Below, piece after piece: positions 30,651-39,788 of a stretch of DNA of 64,000 nucleotides (positions are counted from its first letter, which is position 1; each line of letters begins with the position of its first letter). Source of the stretch: Aquipseudomonas alcaligenes. Lineage in GTDB: Bacteria; Pseudomonadota; Gammaproteobacteria; Pseudomonadales; Pseudomonadaceae. The stretch covers positions 124,001-188,000 of the forward strand of contig NZ_QJRX01000007.1 of the NCBI RefSeq assembly GCF_003205495.1. Reading direction: 5' to 3'. Below the pieces are notes generated by a model that made no database searches, had not been told where the DNA came from, and saw only the letters and a list, made by a program, of their open reading frames with translations. Both the position numbers and the translations under genes were made by a program.

Positions 30651-31070
30651 ATGCGTCGTTTTCTGCGTCACCCGAGCGACATGCCGGTGGAGCTGGTCCA
30701 GCGCAAGCACGCCTTTCTGCCGAAACAGAGGCTGAACAATATCAGCCTGGGTGGGGTCGCGTGCAATTCCAGCAAGGGTTTCCGCAAGGGCACCGCCGTC
30801 GAGCTGCGCATCCCCCTGCTCGGCGAGCAGGCCCGTTATCCGGGCGTGGTGGCCTGGTGTCGCAGGCAGCTGGACAATTACCTGGTCGGCATCGCCTTCA
30901 TCGACGAGGACACCCTGTTTCGCGCCCGCATGGTCGAGCAGGTCTGCCAGATCGAGCACTATCGCCACCAGCGCGAGGAGGAGCTGGGCAGGCCGCTGGA
31001 GGTGGAAACCATCGCCCGCGAATGGATCACCCTGCACGCCGCCGAGTTCCCCAGCACGCAAATCCACTAG
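30651..31070 (+). CDS. PilZ-domain cyclic-di-GMP receptor
   Basis: A 139-residue single PilZ protein. The c-di-GMP signature is complete: Arg2-x3-Arg6 (MRRFLRH) and Asn30-x-Ser32-x2-Gly35 (NISLGG). A helical C-terminal tail follows (RARMVEQVCQIEHYRHQREEEL). ATG 30651 has GGAG eight bases ahead; earlier in-frame ATGs at 30612 and 30630 lack a ribosome site and the first overlaps the divergent gene's start codon. Its effector partner is unknown. Confidence 0.9.
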   Translation: MRRFLRHPSDMPVELVQRKHAFLPKQRLNNISLGGVACNSSKGFRKGTAVELRIPLLGEQARYPGVVAWCRRQLDNYLVGIAFIDEDTLFRARMVEQVCQIEHYRHQREEELGRPLEVETIAREWITLHAAEFPSTQIH

Positions 31071-31191
31071 CACCGGCGAGTTTCGCCCATTGTCTAGGCG
31101 GCCTGGAACGCGTTAAGGTTCCTGTCCCCCGCTGCGCCCCATGATTCCGCCTGAAGAGGCGCTCGGCTCCCGTGACCTGACGAGTACCACG

Positions 31192-32268
31192 ATGGCTGAT
31201 TTACCGATTGACGATCTCAACGTTTCATCCAATGAAACCCTGATCACCCCGGCGCAGCTCAAGCGCGAAATCCCCCTCACCGAAGCCGCCCAGCGCACCG
31301 TCGCCCATGGCCGCCAGGTGATCCGCGACATTCTCGACGGCAAGGATCACCGCCTGTTCGTGGTGGTCGGCCCCTGCTCCATCCACGACATCAAGGCCGC
31401 CCACGAATACGCCGAGCGCCTCAAGGTGCTGGCTGCCGAGGTGTCCGACAGCCTGTTCCTGGTGATGCGCGTGTACTTCGAGAAGCCGCGCACCACCGTG
31501 GGCTGGAAAGGCCTGATCAACGACCCCTACCTGGATGACTCGTTCAAGATCCAGGACGGTCTGCACATCGGTCGCCAGCTGCTGCGCGACCTGGCCGAGA
31601 TGGGCCTGCCGACTGCCACCGAGGCGCTCGACCCGATCTCCCCGCAGTACCTGCAGGACCTGATCAGCTGGTCGGCCATCGGCGCGCGCACCACCGAATC
31701 CCAGACCCACCGCGAGATGGCCTCGGGTCTGTCCTCCGCCGTGGGCTTCAAGAACGGCACCGACGGCGGCCTGACCGTGGCGATCAACGCCCTGCAGTCG
31801 GTATCCAGCCCGCACCGTTTCCTCGGCATCAACCAGGAAGGCGGCGTCTCCATCGTCACCACCAAGGGTAATGCCTACGGCCATGTGGTGCTGCGCGGCG
31901 GCAACGGCAAGCCGAACTACGACTCGGTGAGCGTGGCCATCTGCGAACAGGAACTGAGCAAGGCCAAGATCCGCCCGAACATCATGGTCGACTGCAGTCA
32001 CGCCAACTCCAACAAGGACCCGGCCCTGCAGCCGCTGGTCATGGAGAACGTCGCCAATCAGATCCTCGAGGGCAACAACTCTATCGTCGGCCTGATGGTG
32101 GAGAGCCACCTGGGCTGGGGCAACCAGGCGATTCCGAAGGACCTCGGCGATCTCAAGTACGGCGTCTCCATCACCGATGCCTGCATCGACTGGGACACCA
32201 CCGAGAAGACCCTGCGCAGCATGCATGCCAAGCTCAAGGACGTGCTGCCCAAGCGCCAGCGCGGCTGA
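31192..32268 (+). CDS. 3-deoxy-7-phosphoheptulonate (DAHP) synthase, class I
   Basis: First step of the shikimate pathway, from PEP and erythrose-4-phosphate. The 358 residues contain VVGPCSIHD, MRVYFEKPRTTVGWKG, ARTTESQTHREMASGLS and the metal-site VDCSHANSNKD. This is an AroF/G/H type isozyme; which aromatic amino acid inhibits it is not readable with confidence. The ATG at 31192 (MADLPIDDLNVSSNE) is the family start in Pseudomonas; an in-frame ATG lies 51 bases upstream. Strong terminator follows. Confidence 0.95.
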   Translation: MADLPIDDLNVSSNETLITPAQLKREIPLTEAAQRTVAHGRQVIRDILDGKDHRLFVVVGPCSIHDIKAAHEYAERLKVLAAEVSDSLFLVMRVYFEKPRTTVGWKGLINDPYLDDSFKIQDGLHIGRQLLRDLAEMGLPTATEALDPISPQYLQDLISWSAIGARTTESQTHREMASGLSSAVGFKNGTDGGLTVAINALQSVSSPHRFLGINQEGGVSIVTTKGNAYGHVVLRGGNGKPNYDSVSVAICEQELSKAKIRPNIMVDCSHANSNKDPALQPLVMENVANQILEGNNSIVGLMVESHLGWGNQAIPKDLGDLKYGVSITDACIDWDTTEKTLRSMHAKLKDVLPKRQRG

Positions 32269-32283
32269 TCCGCAGCAGAGACG

Positions 32284-32311
32284 AAAACGCCGGGCAATGC
32301 CCGGCGTTTTT
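32284..32311. terminator. Terminator between the DAHP synthase and GNAT genes
   Basis: AAAACGCCGGGC (32284-32295) pairs with GCCCGGCGTTTT (32299-32310), loop AAT. The A/T runs on both sides suit both converging genes. Confidence 0.92.
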
Positions 32312-32325
32312 CTGTGCGCCTGCGC

Positions 32326-32607
32326 TCAGTGCTTGAGCTGCTGGCGCTGGCGGCGCTCCAGATAGCGCTCCACATAGGAGCAGGACGGAATGACCGTATA
32401 GCCCATGGCCTCGGCATACTCCAGCGCCTGCTGGGTCAGTGCCGCCGCGATACCACGCCCGCGCAGAGCGTTGGGCACGAAGGTCCGATAGATGTCGAGC
32501 GTCTGCTTGCCCAGATCCATGTAGGCCAGATAGGCGCGGTGGCCGTCGATGACAGCCTCGAACTGATGACCCGCCTGGTCATGGTGGATGGACAACCCCT
32601 CGCTCAT
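32326..32607 (-). CDS. Small GNAT-like N-acetyltransferase
   Basis: A 93-residue minimal GNAT (YjdJ-type) with the acetyl-CoA loop NALRGRGIAAALTQQALEYA (about 46-65) and the ending VIPSCSYVERYLERR typical of this small family. GAGGAG precedes the ATG. The substrate is unknown. Confidence 0.88.
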   Translation of the reverse strand: MSEGLSIHHDQAGHQFEAVIDGHRAYLAYMDLGKQTLDIYRTFVPNALRGRGIAAALTQQALEYAEAMGYTVIPSCSYVERYLERRQRQQLKH

Positions 32608-32626
32608 TTCATCTCCTCGTCAGGTT

Positions 32627-33892
32627 CTAGAGCAGAACCCTTACCTTATCGATCTTTTTCAGACGAAGAAACATCTCGGCAGATCCCGAACCGAATTGCA
32701 CGCTCAGGAAGGCCCTGCCGTTCTCCACCTTGTGCAGCACCCCCTGATAGTAGGTGCCGTCATGCGTAATGAACTGTAGCCGCTTGCCTGCGTGACTGGG
32801 TAGGCTCGCCACACTGACGAACTCGTATCGCGGCCCCACATCTTCCTGCTCTTGCTCTTGCGCACGCACCAGCTCGTCCGGCTCAGGTGCAGCGACTGCC
32901 TGGGGATCGACCCAGGAAAACGCCAGAGGTTCCACCGCCTGCTGATTGATCAGCAGCACCGGACGCAGCATCGCGATCACGTCCTTGGGCTCGAAAAACT
33001 GCAAACCGTTCCAGGCAACGCCCTCGGTCGGCAGCAGCTCCATGCGTAACGCCTGGGGATCGCGGTAGTAATCCTTGAGCGACTCCAGCAACGCCGGATC
33101 CAGGGCGATACGCTGTGCACGCAGCGCTCCATCCAGATGATCGACGGAAGTCTGCAGGTACTCCTCCGCCGACTGCCCAAGCTTGCCGGCGCAGTAATCG
33201 TTGACCTTGCGCTGATACTGGTTGTCATTGATCTCCAGGGTGATCGACGCAATCCGTGGTGGATTCACCCGCAGGTCGCCCGGCTTCTCCGACATGTTGG
33301 CCAGGGCGAAGCTGACGCGATAGTCGCCCATGTCGCGGGTGTCGGCATTCAGGGTGAAGGTCAGCTTCTGCGCGCCGGGCTGGAACAGGTAGGAGAACTG
33401 GCCATCGGTTTCCAGGGTGCGATAGCCCATTTCCAGCAACTCATCGACACCGATCTGCCTGGAGCTGCCACAAGCGACACTGCTGATGGCCGTCTGCAGG
33501 TCCGGCTGCTGCGGAGCCTGGTGGATCATTTCCATGAACGGGCCATGCACATCCAGTTCGAGCCCGCGGATGTTGACGGCCATCTGTTCGGGGAACTTGC
33601 CCTGTTCCAGGCGCTCCTTGAAGGACAGCAGATCCCTGAGCCCCTTGAACTGCAGTTCGGCATGGGCAATGCGGAACTGGTCGCGAAACATGGGGATGTC
33701 CACCCGGATACCCTCGATGCCGACCCGGCCATCGAAGGATGAGGTGATGCCCTCGTAGCTCATCCGCATCATCGGCGCCATTTGCTCGATCGCCTCGTTC
33801 ATGATGGAACGCACCGAGAGCCACAATGAGACCTTGATCAACACGGCCACGGCCAAAACGGCCAACAGACCCCACTTGATGAGTTTCGACAT
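32627..33892 (-). CDS. Membrane-anchored protein of unknown function
   Basis: A 421-residue protein. The N-terminal helix (about 5-27) is an uncleaved anchor, followed by a large extracytoplasmic region with alternating beta strands that recalls DUF945 proteins (SYEGITSSFDGRVGIEGIRVDI, about 45-66). The last ~67 residues (355-421, KRLQFITHDGTYYQGVLHKVENGRAFLSVQF) look like a separate small beta-barrel. The linker before it is Glu/Gln-rich. AAGGAAG precedes the ATG. I do not recognise a named family; another DUF945-type gene lies at the right end of the window. Confidence 0.85.
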   Translation of the reverse strand: MSKLIKWGLLAVLAVAVLIKVSLWLSVRSIMNEAIEQMAPMMRMSYEGITSSFDGRVGIEGIRVDIPMFRDQFRIAHAELQFKGLRDLLSFKERLEQGKFPEQMAVNIRGLELDVHGPFMEMIHQAPQQPDLQTAISSVACGSSRQIGVDELLEMGYRTLETDGQFSYLFQPGAQKLTFTLNADTRDMGDYRVSFALANMSEKPGDLRVNPPRIASITLEINDNQYQRKVNDYCAGKLGQSAEEYLQTSVDHLDGALRAQRIALDPALLESLKDYYRDPQALRMELLPTEGVAWNGLQFFEPKDVIAMLRPVLLINQQAVEPLAFSWVDPQAVAAPEPDELVRAQEQEQEDVGPRYEFVSVASLPSHAGKRLQFITHDGTYYQGVLHKVENGRAFLSVQFGSGSAEMFLRLKKIDKVRVLL

Positions 33893-34211
33893 CCGTACTT
33901 CCTTGAACTGTCCGGGAATTGCATCCTGCCGGATACGACAACACTGATCTTAACAACTGCCCGGACGCCAGACCATGCATCCGATATGCACTGCCGTTCC
34001 AGATGAAGTGTCGCGCCAGAGGCTCTTTGAAAGAGCGAACTGTATGTTTTTTAAACAAAAAAGAGTCGAACTTGAACAGACCGAAAAAATTTTTGCTTCG
34101 CTTGCCTCAGGTCGGTTTACTTACTAAAAGTAATGGGTAGTATGTAGCCCGGCTAATTTCCCACGCTCGGGAAATTGCTTTTCATGGAAAGTCCACCTTA
34201 AGGGGAACACG
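33893..34211 (+). promoter_or_regulatory. oprI upstream region: promoter and 5'-leader hairpin
   Basis: A 319-base non-coding stretch, clearly AT-rich from about 34030. A candidate sigma-70 promoter is TTTACT at about 34115-34120, 16 bases, TAGTAT at about 34137-34142. The presumed leader holds an 8-bp hairpin, AATTTCCC (34155-34162) with GGGAAATT (34169-34176), then TTTTC, and AAGGGGAAC ahead of the oprI ATG. The rest (33893-34030) shows nothing recognisable. Confidence 0.55.
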
Positions 34212-34463
34212 ATGAACAACGTTCTGAAATTCTCTGCTCTGGCCCTGGCCGCCGTTCTGGCTACCGGTTGCAGCAGCATGTCCAAAGAAACCGAAGCCCG
34301 TCTGACCGCTACCGAAGACGCCGCTGCCCGCGCTCAGGCTCGTGCTGACGAAGCCTACCGCAAGGCTGACGAAGCTCTGGCTGCTGCTCAGAAGGCTCAG
34401 CAGACCGCTGACGAAGCCAACGAGCGCGCTCTGCGCATGCTGGAAAAAGCCAGCCGCAAGTAA
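34212..34463 (+). CDS. oprI: Major outer-membrane lipoprotein OprI
   Basis: Very abundant small lipoprotein of 83 residues, the Pseudomonas counterpart of Braun's lipoprotein. The signal peptide ends in the lipobox LATGC with lipidated Cys20. The rest is an Ala-rich alpha-helical coiled coil of heptads ([33 protein letters not shown]), ending ASRK with the C-terminal Lys as possible peptidoglycan attachment. An L,D-transpeptidase-fold gene lies immediately downstream on the other strand and could be involved in such attachment (inference). Confidence 0.97.
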   Translation: MNNVLKFSALALAAVLATGCSSMSKETEARLTATEDAAARAQARADEAYRKADEALAAAQKAQQTADEANERALRMLEKASRK

Positions 34464-34483
34464 TACTTGCCGAGGCTTTGAAG

Positions 34484-34515
34484 AAGCCGACCCGGTTCGC
34501 CGGGTCGGCTTTTTT
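34484..34515 (+). terminator. Intrinsic terminator of oprI
   Basis: A 12-bp perfect stem (34484-34495 with 34500-34511) has a stable TTCG tetraloop and a T-run. It is the strongest terminator in the window, fitting the very high expression of oprI. Confidence 0.95.
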
Positions 34516-34540
34516 AATGCCCGCGATTATTGCGCACAAC

Positions 34541-34573
34541 AAAAAGCCCGCGAGGCTCTCGCCTGGCGGGCTT
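34541..34573 (-). terminator. Intrinsic terminator of the L,D-transpeptidase gene
   Basis: AAGCCCGC (34544-34551) pairs with GCGGGCTT (34566-34573), enclosing a smaller AGGC/GCCT stem. T-run TTTTTG follows on the minus strand. Confidence 0.8.
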
Positions 34574-34587
34574 CTGCAATGAGCCGG

Positions 34588-35541
34588 TCAGATTTCCAGC
34601 GGCACGCTGTCCTGGCTGGCCACGGCCTCCTGGGGCTGGGCGATCTCGATCGGCATGCCGTCCTCGGAAGCCACCACCTCACGGACCATTTCCCAGTCCA
34701 GACGCATGCTGGTGCCGAGCTGCTCGTTCTTAAGCAGAGCGTTGATCACCGCAGCATGCTTGTCCACCACGGACGGCTCCTCGCTGTCGCTCAGGGGCGC
34801 ATGCGCCTCCAGATAGACCTTGCCACCACTCACGCCGAACTTGTAGGGCTCATTGATGATGCGCACCTTGGTGCCCACCGGCGCCATCTTGGCCAGCTCC
34901 AGCACGTTGTGGTTGAGCATGCGGAAGCAGCCGTGACTGACACGCATACCGATGCCGAACTTCTTGTTCGAACCATGGATGAGGTAGCCCGGCGTGCCCA
35001 GGTTGAACTTGAACGGGCCCAGCGGATTGTCCGGCCCCGGCGGCACGTAGGCCGGCAGCGGATCGCCGTCGGCGGCATGCTCGGCCCGGATCGAAGCCGG
35101 CGGAGTCCAGCCCGGGTTGGGCGTCTTGCCGGTGATGGTGGTGGTGGCGATGGGCGAGCCCCAGCCTTCGCGGCCGATACCCAGCGGGAAGGTGTGCACC
35201 ACGTTCTGCCCTTTCGGGAAGTAGTACATGCGGTATTCGGCCAGGTTGATGACGATACCTTCGCGCGGCCCCGGCGGCAGGATGTAGCGGGTCGGCAGGA
35301 TGATTTCGGCACCCTCGCCCGGCAGCCAGGGATCGACGCCCGGGTTGGCGGCGACCATCTCCAGATATCCCAGATCGTTGGCGGTTCCCAGGTCGGCGAA
35401 CGTATCCTCGTACTTGGCCTTGATCACCTGGATCTGACCGACGATGTCTTCGCCGGGGGGCGGCAGAGGGAGTTCGAGGGCGGCGACGGGGCCGGCCACG
35501 ATCAGGCTGGCGAGGCTCAGGGAACGGGCGAGCGGCAACAT
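34588..35541 (-). CDS. L,D-transpeptidase (YkuD family)
   Basis: Periplasmic peptidoglycan-modifying enzyme of 317 residues. Signal peptide is about 1-21 (MLPLARSLSLASLIVAGPVAA). A short LysM-like N-terminal region follows (YEDTFADLGTANDLGYLEMVAANPG). The YkuD catalytic motif is IHGSNKKFGIGMRVSHGCFRM with His189, Ser202, His203 and Cys205. About 60 extra acidic C-terminal residues lie beyond the domain. ATG 35541 has AAGGA; the reading to 35685 upstream lacks signal features. It may make 3-3 crosslinks or attach lipoprotein such as OprI; which one cannot be read. Confidence 0.93.
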   Translation of the reverse strand: MLPLARSLSLASLIVAGPVAALELPLPPPGEDIVGQIQVIKAKYEDTFADLGTANDLGYLEMVAANPGVDPWLPGEGAEIILPTRYILPPGPREGIVINLAEYRMYYFPKGQNVVHTFPLGIGREGWGSPIATTTITGKTPNPGWTPPASIRAEHAADGDPLPAYVPPGPDNPLGPFKFNLGTPGYLIHGSNKKFGIGMRVSHGCFRMLNHNVLELAKMAPVGTKVRIINEPYKFGVSGGKVYLEAHAPLSDSEEPSVVDKHAAVINALLKNEQLGTSMRLDWEMVREVVASEDGMPIEIAQPQEAVASQDSVPLEI

Positions 35542-35615
35542 CCTTAAATCCTTGGCAAGAATGGCTGATGGAAAGACTCGGGATTGTACACCGACACCCC
35601 GCGAGCCGGGAGGGT

Positions 35616-35897
35616 TCAGGCGTCGGGCCACAGGAGCCGTTCGCCGCGCTTGTGCGCCTCGAGGGCGCCCTTGCAGGACGGACACAGGCGCTTGTCACGC
35701 AGGCCGTCACGATCCACGTCGCGCATCACCGGCAGTGCCGGCAGCAATCCGCCGCACAGGGTGCGATCGGCGAAACCGCCCAGTTCCAGCTGGCGCGCCA
35801 CCAGATGTACCCGCGCCTCGCGGCAGGCGAACAGGTCGAGCTGCTCGTCGGGCACGATCAGTTGGTAGGCGTATAGGGACCAGGCAGGACGCGGCAT
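35616..35897 (-). CDS. Small conserved-looking protein with a CxxC knuckle
   Basis: A 93-residue protein, MPRPAWSLYAYQLIVPDEQ at the start and RLCPSCKGALEAHKRG near the end; an earlier single Cys is in DLFACREAR. The C-terminal Cys-Pro-Ser-Cys could be half of a metal site or redox motif. Function not recognised. CGGAG precedes the ATG. It lies between the L,D-transpeptidase and tesA in the same direction, and I recall a small gene at this place in P. aeruginosa. Confidence 0.7.
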   Translation of the reverse strand: MPRPAWSLYAYQLIVPDEQLDLFACREARVHLVARQLELGGFADRTLCGGLLPALPVMRDVDRDGLRDKRLCPSCKGALEAHKRGERLLWPDA

Positions 35898-35953
35898 TCA
35901 GGGCTCCGGGGCGGGGCCGCCACGATAGCCGAAAGCCGGCACTCGGGGAAGGC

Positions 35954-36559
35954 TCAGAGCAACGGCTGCAGGGTCGGCCAGACGTTGTCCAGCATCAGCG
36001 GCTGGGCCGCGGCCGTGGGGTGAATGCCGTCGGCCTGCATCATCCCGGCCACCCCGCCGACCCCCTCGAGAAAGAAGGGCACCAGCGCCACCTCCTTATC
36101 CATCGCCAGATCGGCATAGACCTGGGCAAAGGCCTGGGTGTAACGCTGGCCATAGTTGGGTGGCAGGCGCATGCCCAGCAGCAACACCCCGGCACCGGCC
36201 TCGCGGGAGGCATCCACCATGCGCGCAAGATTCTGTTGCAATTGCGCGGGCGACTGACCACGCAGGCCATCGTTGCCGCCCAGCTCGATGATCACCAGCT
36301 GCGGTCGATGCTGCGCAAGCAGCGCCGGCAGCCGTGCGGCGCCGCCTGCGCTGGTGTCGCCGCTGATCGAGGCGTTCACCACCCGGTGCTCGAAACCGCC
36401 CTCCTGCAGGCGCTGTTGCAACAGGGCGACCCAGCCCTGGCGGGTATCCAGGCCGAAAGCGGCGCTGATACTATCCCCGACCACCAGTACGGTGCCGGCC
36501 AGTGCGCCTTGTGCCCACAGCAGCAGGGTCAGCGCACCGCTCATCCACAATGCACGCAT
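35954..36559 (-). CDS. tesA: Periplasmic acyl-CoA thioesterase I / lysophospholipase L1 (TesA)
   Basis: SGNH hydrolase of 201 residues acting on acyl thioesters and esters in the periplasm. Signal peptide is about 1-21 (TLLLWAQGALA). Block I is VVGDSISAAFGL with Ser30, block III ELGGNDGLRG, block V DGIHPTAAAQ with the catalytic Asp/His. ATG 36559 follows GGAGAG at good distance. It is divergent from the ABC pair with 10 bases between start codons, the arrangement known from E. coli tesA-ybbA. Confidence 0.95.
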   Translation of the reverse strand: MRALWMSGALTLLLWAQGALAGTVLVVGDSISAAFGLDTRQGWVALLQQRLQEGGFEHRVVNASISGDTSAGGAARLPALLAQHRPQLVIIELGGNDGLRGQSPAQLQQNLARMVDASREAGAGVLLLGMRLPPNYGQRYTQAFAQVYADLAMDKEVALVPFFLEGVGGVAGMMQADGIHPTAAAQPLMLDNVWPTLQPLL

Positions 36560-36569
36560 CGGACTCTCC

Positions 36570-37253
<684 letters not shown>

Positions 37254-37256
37254 TCG

Positions 37257-39749
37257 ATGTTCGCCCGCCTGTTCGTCCTGGCCTGGCGCCAACTGCTGCG
37301 CGACGCCCGCGCCGGCGAGTTGCGCGTGCTGTTTTTCGCCCTGCTGGTGGCGGTGGCCGCCAGCACCGCCATCGGCTACTTCGGCGCCCGCCTCAATGGC
37401 GCCATGCTGCTGCGAGCCACCGAATTCCTCGGCGCCGACCTGGTCCTCAATGGCAGCGCACCGGCGACGCCGGAGCAGGTGGAGAGCGGGCGACGCCTGG
37501 GCCTGGAGCTCGCCCGGGTGGTCGAATTCTCCAGCGTGATCGCCGGCGACCAGGGCATCCAGCTGGCCAGCGTCAAGGCCGCCGGCGATGGCTACCCGCT
37601 GCGCGGCGAGCTGAAGAGCGCGGCGCAACCCTATGCGGCGGAGGAAAGCGGCCCCGGCCCGCGCCCGGGCGAGGCCTGGGCCGAAGCGCGGCTGTTCGCT
37701 GCACTGAACCTCGAAGTCGGTGACCGTATCGAGGTCGGCAACCTGAGCCTGCGGCTGACCCGCGTGCTGACCCACGAGCCGGATCGCGCCGGCGACTTCT
37801 ACAGCCTCACCCCGCGCGTGCTGATGCACCTGGACGACCTGGATGCCACCGGCGTGGTGCAACCGGGCAGCCGGGTGCGCTACCGCGAGCTGTGGCGCGG
37901 CGATGGCGAGGTGCTGGCCCGCTACCGGCAGACGATGGAACAGACGCTGGCCGCCCACCAGCGCCTGGAGGATGCCCGCGACGGCAACCGGCAGATCGGT
38001 GGCGCCCTGGGCCGCGCCGAGCGCTACCTGAACCTGGCCAGCCTGGCCGCCGTACTGCTCGCCGGCGTCGCCGTGGCCCTCTCCGCCGCACGCTTCGCGG
38101 CGCGCCGCTTCGATGCCAGCGCCCTGCTGCGCTGCCTGGGCCTGTCGCGGCGCGAGGCCCTCGGGCTATTCGCCCTGCAACTGGCCATGCTCGGCCTGCT
38201 CGCCAGCCTGCTCGGCGCCCTGCTCGGCTGGATCGGCCAACTGGTGCTGTTCAAGTTGCTGCAGGGCCTGCTGCCACCGGGCGTGCCGCCGGGCGGGCTG
38301 CTGCCGGCGCTGGCGGGGATCGCCACCGGCCTGGTGGCCCTGTCCGGCTTCGCCCTGCCGCCGCTGGCCGCCCTCGGCCGCGTGCCGCCGCTGCGGGTGC
38401 TGCGCCGCGACCTGCTGCCAGTGCCACCCAGCTCCTGGCTGGTGTATGGCGGCGCCCTGCTGGCGCTGGGCCTGATCATGTGGCGCCTGAGCCTGGACCT
38501 GAAGCTGACCCTCGGCCTGCTCGGCGGCGGCCTGCTCGCCACCCTGCTGCTGGGCGGCGCCCTGCTGCTCGGCCTCAACGCCCTGCGCCGCCTGCTGGCC
38601 CGTGCCGCTCTGCCCTGGCGCCTCGGCCTCGGCCAACTGCTGCGCCATCCGCTGGCGGCCGCCGGCCAGTCGCTGGCCTTCGGCCTGATCCTGCTGGCCA
38701 TGGCGCTGATCGCCCTGCTGCGTGGCGAACTGCTCGACACCTGGCAGGAGCAGCTCCCCGAGCAGGCGCCCAACCATTTCGCCCTCAACGTGCTGCCGGC
38801 CGAGAAGGATGCCTTCGCCGCCCGCCTCGCCGAGCTGTCGCCACAACCGGCGCCGCTCTACCCGATAGTCGCCGGGCGCCTGACGCTGATCAACGGCGAG
38901 CCGGTAAAGTCCATCGTCAGCAAGGACAGCCAGGGCGAGCGTGCCATCCAGCGCGACCTCAGCCTGACCTGGGCCGCCGAGCTGCCAGAGGGCAACCAGT
39001 TGCTGGCCGGCCAGTGGTGGCAGGCCGGCACGCCCGGGGATCTGCCCGGCGTTTCGGTGGAGTCCAAGCTGGCCGAGAGCCTCGGCCTGCAACTCGGCGA
39101 CCGCCTGACCTTCAGCGTGGGCGGCCTCGAGCGCGAGGCCAGGGTCGCTAGCCTGCGCGAGGTGGACTGGGACAGCTTCCAGCCGAACTTCTACATGATC
39201 TTCGAACCCCAGACCCTCCAGGACCTGCCCGCCACCTACCTGACCAGCTTCTACCTGCCACCGCACAGCGAGCGGCAGCTGGTGGAGCTGTCGCGCCAGT
39301 TCCCGGCCGTCACCCTGCTGCAGGTCGAGGCGCTGCTGGAGCAGCTGCGCAGCATCATGGCCCAGGTCAGCCTGGCGGTGGAATACGTGCTGCTGTTCGT
39401 TCTCGCCGCCGGCCTGGCGGTGCTGTTCGCCGGGCTGCAGGCGACCCTCGACGAACGCCTGCGCCAGGGTGCCCTGCTGCGCGCCCTGGGCGCCGAGCGC
39501 CGCCTGTTGCTGCGCGCCCGTCGTGCCGAGTTCGGCCTGCTCGGCGCCGGCAGCGGGCTGCTGGCGGCGCTCGGCTGCGAGCTGGTCAGCTTCCTGCTGT
39601 ATCGCTATGCGCTGGAGCTGCAATGGCAGCCGCATCCCTGGCTGCTGCTGTTGCCGCTGATCGGCGCCCTGCTGGTCGGCAGCGCCGGCGTCTGGGGCAC
39701 GCGCAGGGCGCTGAACGCCTCGCCGCTGACGGTGCTGCGCGAAGTCTGA
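37257..39749 (+). CDS. FtsX-family ABC permease (YbbP-like)
   Basis: Large inner-membrane permease of 830 residues. An N-terminal helix (about 22-42) and a periplasmic domain precede the first FtsX helical block (about 258-425), which runs into further central helices. A second periplasmic domain (about 500-690) and the C-terminal FtsX helical block (YVLLFVLAAGLAVLFAGLQATLDERLRQGALLRALGAERR region) follow. Strong Leu/Ala bias and very high GC. It works with the preceding ATPase. Substrate unknown. Confidence 0.93.
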   Translation: MFARLFVLAWRQLLRDARAGELRVLFFALLVAVAASTAIGYFGARLNGAMLLRATEFLGADLVLNGSAPATPEQVESGRRLGLELARVVEFSSVIAGDQGIQLASVKAAGDGYPLRGELKSAAQPYAAEESGPGPRPGEAWAEARLFAALNLEVGDRIEVGNLSLRLTRVLTHEPDRAGDFYSLTPRVLMHLDDLDATGVVQPGSRVRYRELWRGDGEVLARYRQTMEQTLAAHQRLEDARDGNRQIGGALGRAERYLNLASLAAVLLAGVAVALSAARFAARRFDASALLRCLGLSRREALGLFALQLAMLGLLASLLGALLGWIGQLVLFKLLQGLLPPGVPPGGLLPALAGIATGLVALSGFALPPLAALGRVPPLRVLRRDLLPVPPSSWLVYGGALLALGLIMWRLSLDLKLTLGLLGGGLLATLLLGGALLLGLNALRRLLARAALPWRLGLGQLLRHPLAAAGQSLAFGLILLAMALIALLRGELLDTWQEQLPEQAPNHFALNVLPAEKDAFAARLAELSPQPAPLYPIVAGRLTLINGEPVKSIVSKDSQGERAIQRDLSLTWAAELPEGNQLLAGQWWQAGTPGDLPGVSVESKLAESLGLQLGDRLTFSVGGLEREARVASLREVDWDSFQPNFYMIFEPQTLQDLPATYLTSFYLPPHSERQLVELSRQFPAVTLLQVEALLEQLRSIMAQVSLAVEYVLLFVLAAGLAVLFAGLQATLDERLRQGALLRALGAERRLLLRARRAEFGLLGAGSGLLAALGCELVSFLLYRYALELQWQPHPWLLLLPLIGALLVGSAGVWGTRRALNASPLTVLREV

Positions 39750-39788
39750 GCTTGTAGAATCGCCCGACCTCAATACTTCGCGAGCACC

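Noticed and set aside
31141..31191. Leader peptide or attenuator ahead of the DAHP synthase
   Set aside because: The upstream ATG is in frame with the gene and encodes no run of Tyr, Phe or Trp; no alternative hairpins found.
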